From CAYTLW01 sp964438735 (GTDB lineage Bacteria > Myxococcota_A > UBA9042), in contig CAYTLW010000135.1 in the NCBI GenBank assembly GCA_964438735.1, positions 1-19,699 of the forward strand: 19,699 bases of DNA, read 5' to 3'. Position numbers and translations under genes: made by a program. The notes below the pieces were generated by a model, which had not been told where the DNA came from, did not search any database, and saw only the letters and a list, made by a program, of their open reading frames with translations. Each line of letters starts with the position of its first letter. Positions within the stretch are counted from its first letter, which is position 1. Below, piece by piece: positions 17,201-19,699 of this stretch.

Positions 17201-17371
17201 GGTTGCGATACGCTCGGCATCACCGTGCACCAGCCGGACGTGGCCGCGTTGTCCGACTTTGGGACCTTCCTGTACGGCACTGGACTCGTGTGGGGTGGCT
17301 GCGGTTGGGCCTGGGGCAATGTCTTCGAGCCCTGGGGCGTGGGAACGCCGAAGACATACTGGTTGCGGTGA
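11231..17371 (+). CDS. Giant Cys-rich lipoprotein with duplicated propeller modules and fibrinogen-like C-terminus
   Basis: A 2046-residue predicted surface lipoprotein. Residues 1-27 form a lipoprotein signal (Arg8, hydrophobic 15-26, Cys27), followed by a short acidic linker. Six long Cys-rich repeats occupy about 111-743, then further CDDG-type repeats to about 880. Residues about 890-1245 and 1317-1672 each carry seven copies, about 50 residues apart, of a motif like (W/F)LLRLDxxGxxxW with DGG(Y/F)xxAG, consistent with two beta-propellers. Each ends in a homologous Cys-rich junction (CxGKTxxxCxDxKxCTLDTC at about 1258 and 1681). Residues 1716-1787 are three 24-residue Dictyostelium-type CTDC repeats. 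Residues about 1824-2046 begin like fibrinogen-related domains: SGVWWLDLDGGGPGKA, then AYCDMSRHGGGWMLL. The ATG at 11231 is preferred over one at 11276 because it supplies a charged n-region; neither has a clear Shine-Dalgarno. Probably a disulfide-rich adhesin or glycan-binding protein; the ligand is unknown. Confidence 0.85.
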   Translation: MNCSNPHRCSIGASAMFLLCLGVCVACDDESTVSPQDGAVDVLGDSADVSPPECAKDGDCKPSGNECAPSRCSTSGTCVFQLIDGLLCDDGDPCTFADVCKDAKCTSGADLCACRKDADCVKGDHNVCLGERYCALSSLPYSCAINSATAVQCSARDDTICVTNICDPDTGACAMTPRSEAALCDDGNPCSIESTCKAGACQGGSNLCNCTSDIDCAAKEDGDVCNGTLYCNKGALPWVCEIKPNSAINCSDKKDTACQVNTCDSISGKCAMKAASDGSVCEADGVPCTADACEGGVCVDGGKLCKCDGDADCGPMEDGNACNGVLYCDKGTSPPSCKLNPATIQYCSGSDTTCLVQACVPQTGTCLATPVESAIEHCSAGANPICRWEVAPPGAVTKTMACDDGDACTKAETCVGGVCGGGQDLCACQSDQDCQDVPNADLCAGKLYCDKVAGKCVVNAATAVVCSAGKDTDCLKNACTPATGECGPTATGLAICIQANPGGDVCLRWVQKPDNAKETSGLPCDDGQSCTVGDICKAGQCVAGTDTCKCTDNAQCAKFDDGDVCNGTMFCNKQKGTCELNPATVIKCKTVDDSACVKNTCQPKSGDCVMQAVVTGAPCEDGQACTKNDLCKDGKCQAGTLACACLTNEDCIDKDGNPCNGVPYCDKSKIDAKTKQPIHQCLPNPASVIFCPGKDDTQCLKSTCDPKTGKCSLQPVAEGKPCEDGNPCSQGTNCVKGKCLGKTLQCDDGVPCTTDICKDNACKHLPKSCDDGNSCTQDICDPKTGQCSFIAAAANGVACNGDNNGCTANDVCNKGVCNTGKQITCKLQVGICEQPSCISLSASSFKCVKVDRPDGTDCDDNKGCWLGATCKSGLCKAGDKQRLYTATVAPSDKSAAGQLNNGLILAGDHALVVGRWSKTPAGAKAPHYGWWLARLDATGAPVWQKLDPSSATDPFAAAHAVTGLGNGVAVAGASLGKNGDLDARVGWLDPNTKVMGTKTYGSPGADEVPRGVLSLATGGLVLAGHRSFKGDLNGWLLGLTAGGQAKWNLAVGGPGAQRLLAVVSDGIAGSISAGVAEAGQGGSTRGLLVRVDVTGKLLWQRFHGQAAGNGLTTLAAMPDGGYAAGGWRDQGGLRLAWLLRLDADGALSWDRATEDPLAIDGLAHVGQGRLVLAGASAPLDLAKDKGGQATGWLAGAGTIGNLHWQAKAGPTGSGLRHLHRQGTGLLAVGQTLGSGKELGLVVRSDLWGNRGCKDSEQCSGKTVASCVDNKDCTLDTCHKGTCGHIPAIGMICAGAGCVVEGLCGPAGCGAGPKSRRFTKLYDAKGLQRIDTVAAAPGGGLVLAGPRTDGTGHLLRLDRFGKVELNTTLGSTPVSRASGVVVRTDGDAVILVSHDAGPPYTTNLLHVDPTGKIKGTWQLFSGAKNNIGTAWDLVAEKDDVVMAVFRWRKFSNTHAEVHRRDIVTGKALQNYSFTFGPVYRAVGKVRARPLPDGGAIFAGEVAITLLAKFKPNGFLVRMNSKGKPIWQQEYGRGHHCQLDGVSPVDGGYMAVGRRHLTDGSHPFWFIKVDSKGNLVWQRVMADPDKSTVNGFLPGSNGDFMLIGGSDQGNGSIWLRRFGSTGLPDWKRTFKVAGGVLGVAGHRAIAPLPDGGFALAGTVSGFNVAQPMVIRAGPWGYGTCENAGICGGKTAKDCADGKLCTLDTCEPKKGCGITTPKCDDGLSCTTDSCDAIKGCTHAVKGCDDGNACTLDNCVEGKGCQHAKVVCDDGNDCTTDSCNPGKGCVAVPATDGVSCPGNACGDAKASCKSGACAIPSGAFSDCGKQANPAPSCLAVRNGVANAKSGVWWLDLDGGGPGKAIKAYCDMSRHGGGWMLLVTQTNLTHHYKNSVSPFHHDVNPDKPGIHGAYSRDWRKLITPKAGQEIMVGRGKNLPDSARLLITDWCGWESTDTAPCTGPHPTYARGCASVDDGPWLACHDSWLAGCSGTGTCAKLGCDTLGITVHQPDVAALSDFGTFLYGTGLVWGGCGWAWGNVFEPWGVGTPKTYWLR
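11561..13459 (+). repeat. Six long Cys-rich coding repeats
   Basis: Units begin at LCxC-like positions 11561, 11849, 12140, 12503, 12869 and 13154. The spacings are 288, 291, 363, 366 and 285 bases, and the last unit is about 306 bases. Each has the order CxC..D.DC, DG..CNG..YC, NPAT...C, D..C...C.P.TG.C, C(D/E)DG..C......C..G.C. Units three and four are each about 25 residues longer because of an extra segment with a C...ANP...C.RW pattern just before CDDG. Confidence 0.85.
12355..12367. repeat. Palindrome CGAACATTGTTCG in the giant lipoprotein gene
   Basis: Six-base arms with one central base. It encodes Ile-Glu-His-Cys-Ser at the start of the extra segment of Cys-rich unit three. Same core and same reading frame as the sites in carA and at 14995. 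Confidence 0.9.
14995..15007. repeat. Palindrome CGAACAATGTTCG in the giant lipoprotein gene
   Basis: Symmetric through one more base pair each side (14994-15008). It encodes Ser-Glu-Gln-Cys-Ser-Gly in the junction after the first propeller. The 16-base stretch CCGAACAATGTTCGGG is identical to the carA coding strand. Confidence 0.9.
16376..16591 (+). repeat. Three 72-base CTDC-type repeats
   Basis: Units begin at 16376, 16448 and 16520, exactly 72 bases (24 residues) apart, each of the form CDDGxxCTxDxC....GC. This is the spacing and pattern of the Dictyostelium slime-mold repeat (Pfam Dicty_CTDC). Confidence 0.85.
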
Positions 17372-17477
17372 CAAAAGCGCGAGCATTCGCTGGTCACGGC
17401 GTTGGTGCTTGCTTATCAGCGCGGAACCGCTCAACATCCCGTGCATCTAACAGGACCACACCTGCCCAGGGTTTGTC

Positions 17478-18983
17478 GTGCAATCCGATGCCGCGAGCAG
17501 AAGACGGATGACGGCCACGGGCGATCGGGGTCCTCTTTGGGAGATCTTCCTGGAGGAGCTCCAGGACTATGCCGACGCCCTGGGACGCGACGCGCTGGCC
17601 ATGGAACGTGGCGACGCGGACAGCTCTCGTTCGGAACTGTTGGACTCGCTATTCCGCACGGCCCACAGCCTCAAGTCCGGGGCTGCGGCCCTTGGGGTCG
17701 AGGTGGTGGCGGCCAGCTGCCACGCGTTGGAAGGCATCCTGGCCGGCACCAGCCGGTCAGACAGCTCCACCGACGAGACCTTGATCCGACTGCTGCTGGA
17801 GACGTCCGATGCCATGGCCGACTCCGTGGCCAAGGTGCGAGCCGGTGATGACCTCGTGTGGGCTTCCATGGCTGTGTTGCTGCCACAACTGCACGATGCC
17901 ATGCCGGAAGCGAGCGGCGACATCCCGGATATGAGCGTCGAATCCCAGGAGATCAATACCGGCGAATTCCGCGAACGCAGAGATCGCACTGAGCCAGACG
18001 TCGATGGCGACGCGCCGATGACGCCAACCAACGGAGAGCGACCCGCCGGCACCACCGAGCGTGGCAGCTACAGGGTCTCCAGCCGCAGCAAGAGTCAGGC
18101 GCGCGCCGTGCACTCGGTGCGGGTGAGCACCCGGCGAATCGACGGCCTGCTCGCCCGTGGGGAGGCCGTGTTGGGAGCCGCCGAGCGGTTGAAGCGGCAT
18201 GGTGAAGAGTTGCAGGCCGTCGTCGATGCGCTGCAGAAGTTCCATGGCCAGATCGACTCAAGTGAGACCGACTCGGGGAGCGAGCGTCAGCTTCTGCGCC
18301 TGCAGATCCGACTGGATAAAGTCGGGCAGTTGCTGGACGCCGACCAGGGCGCCTTGGCCGACGTTTCGGCCCTGCACGCAGCCCTGGTGCGACTGCGCAT
18401 GGTGCCCTTCGAGCGGGCAGTCAACCGGGTGGAGCGCGCCGTCCGGGACCTCGCTACCGCCAGCGGACGCCAGATCGAGCTGGTCATCGAAGGCGCCGAG
18501 GTGGAGATTGAGCGGGCCCTGCTGGAGAGGCTGGTCGACCCACTGCTGCAGCTGGTGCGCAACGCCATCGGCCACGGCATCGAGTCACCCGAGGCACGGT
18601 ACGCGGCCGGCAAACCCGATTGGGGCACGGTCATCGTGCGCGCCATCCCGCAGAGCGAGGGCGTCAACATCGAGGTCGAAGATGATGGCACCGGCGTCGA
18701 TCTAGACGCCCTGCGACAATTGGCCAGCGAGCGGGGGCTCACCGCCGATGAAGCCGAGGACGTGGCCCGGCTGGTCTTCGAGGCGGGGTTGAGTACGGCG
18801 GAACAGGTGACGCCCATCTCGGGCCGTGGCATCGGCCTGGACGTGGTGCGCAGCCGCGTGCGCGAGCTCGGCGGCACGGTGGACGTGACCACCACGCGCG
18901 GCGTGGGCACTCTGTTCCGAATTCACCTGCCCAAGATGTCCGTCCAGGCGCCTGACCTGGACGGCATCGAAGACAGCTCCTGA
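17478..18983 (+). CDS. CheA-like histidine kinase lacking the CheW (P5) domain
   Basis: A 501-residue cytoplasmic protein. An N-terminal Hpt domain (about 17-140) carries the phospho-acceptor motif TAHSLKSGAAALG with His63. A polar linker (about 145-210) follows, then a degenerate dimerisation helix pair (about 212-305, with RLRMVPF at 305-311 as in CheA). The ATPase domain has an N box at 359-371 (LVRNAIGHGIESP), EDDGTGVD at 401-408 and SGRGIGLDVV at 448-457. CheA normally has Asp where this N box has Gly365. The protein ends about 15 residues after the ATPase, so the P5/CheW-like domain that docks CheA to receptors is missing, as is a clear P2. The GTG at 17478 is used; an ATG at 17508 is nearly as good, and neither has a strong Shine-Dalgarno. 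No cheY, cheW or receptor gene is nearby. Probably a phosphorelay kinase outside a chemoreceptor array. Confidence 0.85.
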   Translation: MQSDAASRRRMTATGDRGPLWEIFLEELQDYADALGRDALAMERGDADSSRSELLDSLFRTAHSLKSGAAALGVEVVAASCHALEGILAGTSRSDSSTDETLIRLLLETSDAMADSVAKVRAGDDLVWASMAVLLPQLHDAMPEASGDIPDMSVESQEINTGEFRERRDRTEPDVDGDAPMTPTNGERPAGTTERGSYRVSSRSKSQARAVHSVRVSTRRIDGLLARGEAVLGAAERLKRHGEELQAVVDALQKFHGQIDSSETDSGSERQLLRLQIRLDKVGQLLDADQGALADVSALHAALVRLRMVPFERAVNRVERAVRDLATASGRQIELVIEGAEVEIERALLERLVDPLLQLVRNAIGHGIESPEARYAAGKPDWGTVIVRAIPQSEGVNIEVEDDGTGVDLDALRQLASERGLTADEAEDVARLVFEAGLSTAEQVTPISGRGIGLDVVRSRVRELGGTVDVTTTRGVGTLFRIHLPKMSVQAPDLDGIEDSS

Positions 18984-18995
18984 AAGAAGCGGCGA

Positions 18996-19571
18996 CTAGC
19001 CGGCGGGCTTCGGCTCAACGCCAGCGGCGTCGGCGGCGGCCAGGATCTCGTCGCGATTGGCCTCGTAGAAGTGCACCGTCGCCACCAGCGTCACCGGCAC
19101 GGTGATGAAGATGCCGATGCAGCAAAGCAGGAGGCCGACGAAATTGAGCACCATGGCGATCAACAGGAAGATGAGGATCTCACCGAAATTGGCCTTGGCG
19201 TGGGCCAGCGACGCCTTCATCAGGCCGGGGCCGTCATAGCGATTCTCGGTCGCCAGCAGGGGCACCCAGAAGAAGAGCACGCCGGTCGCGATGGCGCCGA
19301 TGCCGCAGAGCATGGAACCGATCATGTCGGCGATGCCCTTGAGCAACATGCCGACCAGGTCGTCGGTGAGGTAGTCGAAATTGAACAGGTCTCCGATCTC
19401 CGGCGAGGCGCCGGTGGCCAGCGCCTTTCGGCTGGCACGGAAGACGTTGGGCAACAGGATGATCGCCAGACCGCCGGTGAACGACATCACCACCGAGAAA
19501 ACGACGTAGAGGATGAGCCAGGGGACGATGTCCTGCTTGACGGTCGCCCAACCGCTGGAAAAGTGATCCAT
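18996..19571 (-). CDS. Polytopic membrane protein of unknown function
   Basis: A 191-residue hydrophobic protein with three hydrophobic regions: residues 14-41, 74-107 and 129-165, long enough for three to six membrane spans. Between the first two lies a soluble loop containing GDLFNFDYLTDD (60-71); after the last comes a charged tail. The pattern of a GDLF-type loop, a conserved-looking Pro in the second region and an IGIFITVPV segment at 152-160 is common in bacterial integral membrane proteins with DUF names, but I do not recognise a specific family. The ATG at 19571 has GAGG four bases upstream. It is convergent with the CheA-like gene, 12 bases apart, so the two are not co-transcribed. 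Confidence 0.75.
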   Translation of the reverse strand: MDHFSSGWATVKQDIVPWLILYVVFSVVMSFTGGLAIILLPNVFRASRKALATGASPEIGDLFNFDYLTDDLVGMLLKGIADMIGSMLCGIGAIATGVLFFWVPLLATENRYDGPGLMKASLAHAKANFGEILIFLLIAMVLNFVGLLLCCIGIFITVPVTLVATVHFYEANRDEILAAADAAGVEPKPAG

Positions 19572-19646
19572 GTTGCCTCGCTGTGACGGTCTTCGTCGGT
19601 AGCCCCTCGCCGCCGACGTTCGAACCGAATCGATCTCGCTGGCGCG

Positions 19647-19676
19647 AGTCTAGTGCACGAGCCTGCGATCCAGCAA
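19647..19676 (-). promoter_or_regulatory. Possible sigma70 promoter for the membrane protein gene
   Basis: On the minus strand, TTGCTG (19671-19676) and TAGACT (19647-19652) are 18 bases apart, matching consensus at three and four of six positions. It lies about 75 bases before the ATG at 19571. Weak, but the only arrangement of this kind I found in the 128-base leader. Confidence 0.25.
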
Positions 19677-19699
19677 GGCGGGTGCTAGCCCTGTTTGCG

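Noticed and set aside
17372..17477. Promoter or terminator between the giant lipoprotein and the CheA-like gene
   Set aside because: Only a four-base stem without a T-tract, and a TTGCTT/CAACAT pair with poor -10 match; not good enough to call.
19618..19625. GTTCGAAC palindrome upstream of the membrane protein gene
   Set aside because: Only eight bases with no further symmetry; expected about once in a few windows of this size by chance.

Overview
The window is GC-rich (roughly two thirds G+C by eye), densely packed, and reads as chromosomal DNA from a myxobacterium-like lineage (Myxococcota, Bradymonadota or a related former deltaproteobacterial group). The basis is circumstantial. There are three predicted lipoproteins whose lipobox is followed by an Asp/Thr/Ser-rich linker, long arrays of CDDGxxCTxDxC cysteine repeats, an FG-GAP/UnbV-type protein and an orphan CheA-like kinase. 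No rRNA, tRNA, CRISPR, integrase or transposase is visible, and no stretch over 300 bases lacks a gene.

Layout. 5-3193 (minus): a lipoprotein with a ZU5-like domain, a type-2 amidase domain and a Gly-rich repeat tail. 3194-3412: a divergent intergenic region with an 8-bp tandem repeat. 3413-4384 (plus): a zinc-independent MDR-family quinone/alcohol oxidoreductase. 4385-4497 (minus): the decapitated N-terminus of a PhzF-family gene, cut off exactly at the end of the oxidoreductase. 4592-6652 (plus): a lipoprotein with seven Ca-loop FG-GAP/VCBS motifs and a UnbV/ASPIC domain. 6676-11084 (minus): the carA-carB operon with an ATGA overlap, encoding carbamoyl-phosphate synthetase for arginine and pyrimidine synthesis. 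11231-17371 (plus): a 2046-residue Cys-rich lipoprotein with six long cysteine repeats, two seven-repeat beta-propeller-like regions, a Dictyostelium-type CTDC array and a fibrinogen-like C-terminus. 17478-18983 (plus): a CheA-like kinase without a CheW domain. 18996-19571 (minus): a small polytopic membrane protein.

The window is one housekeeping operon among envelope and surface genes, and I do not see one coherent pathway or defence system. The three lipoproteins suggest investment in the cell surface: peptidoglycan recognition, calcium-stabilised repeats and glycan-binding-like modules.

The most unusual signals lie below gene level. A palindrome of the form GAACANTGTTC occurs four times, three of them as CGAACAWTGTTCG inside coding DNA and in the same reading frame. 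Two of those sit at the edge of in-frame inserts of about 24-27 residues, one in CarA and one in a repeat of the giant lipoprotein. This could be a genome-wide iterated palindrome or an in-frame inserting palindromic element, and a whole-genome count would decide.
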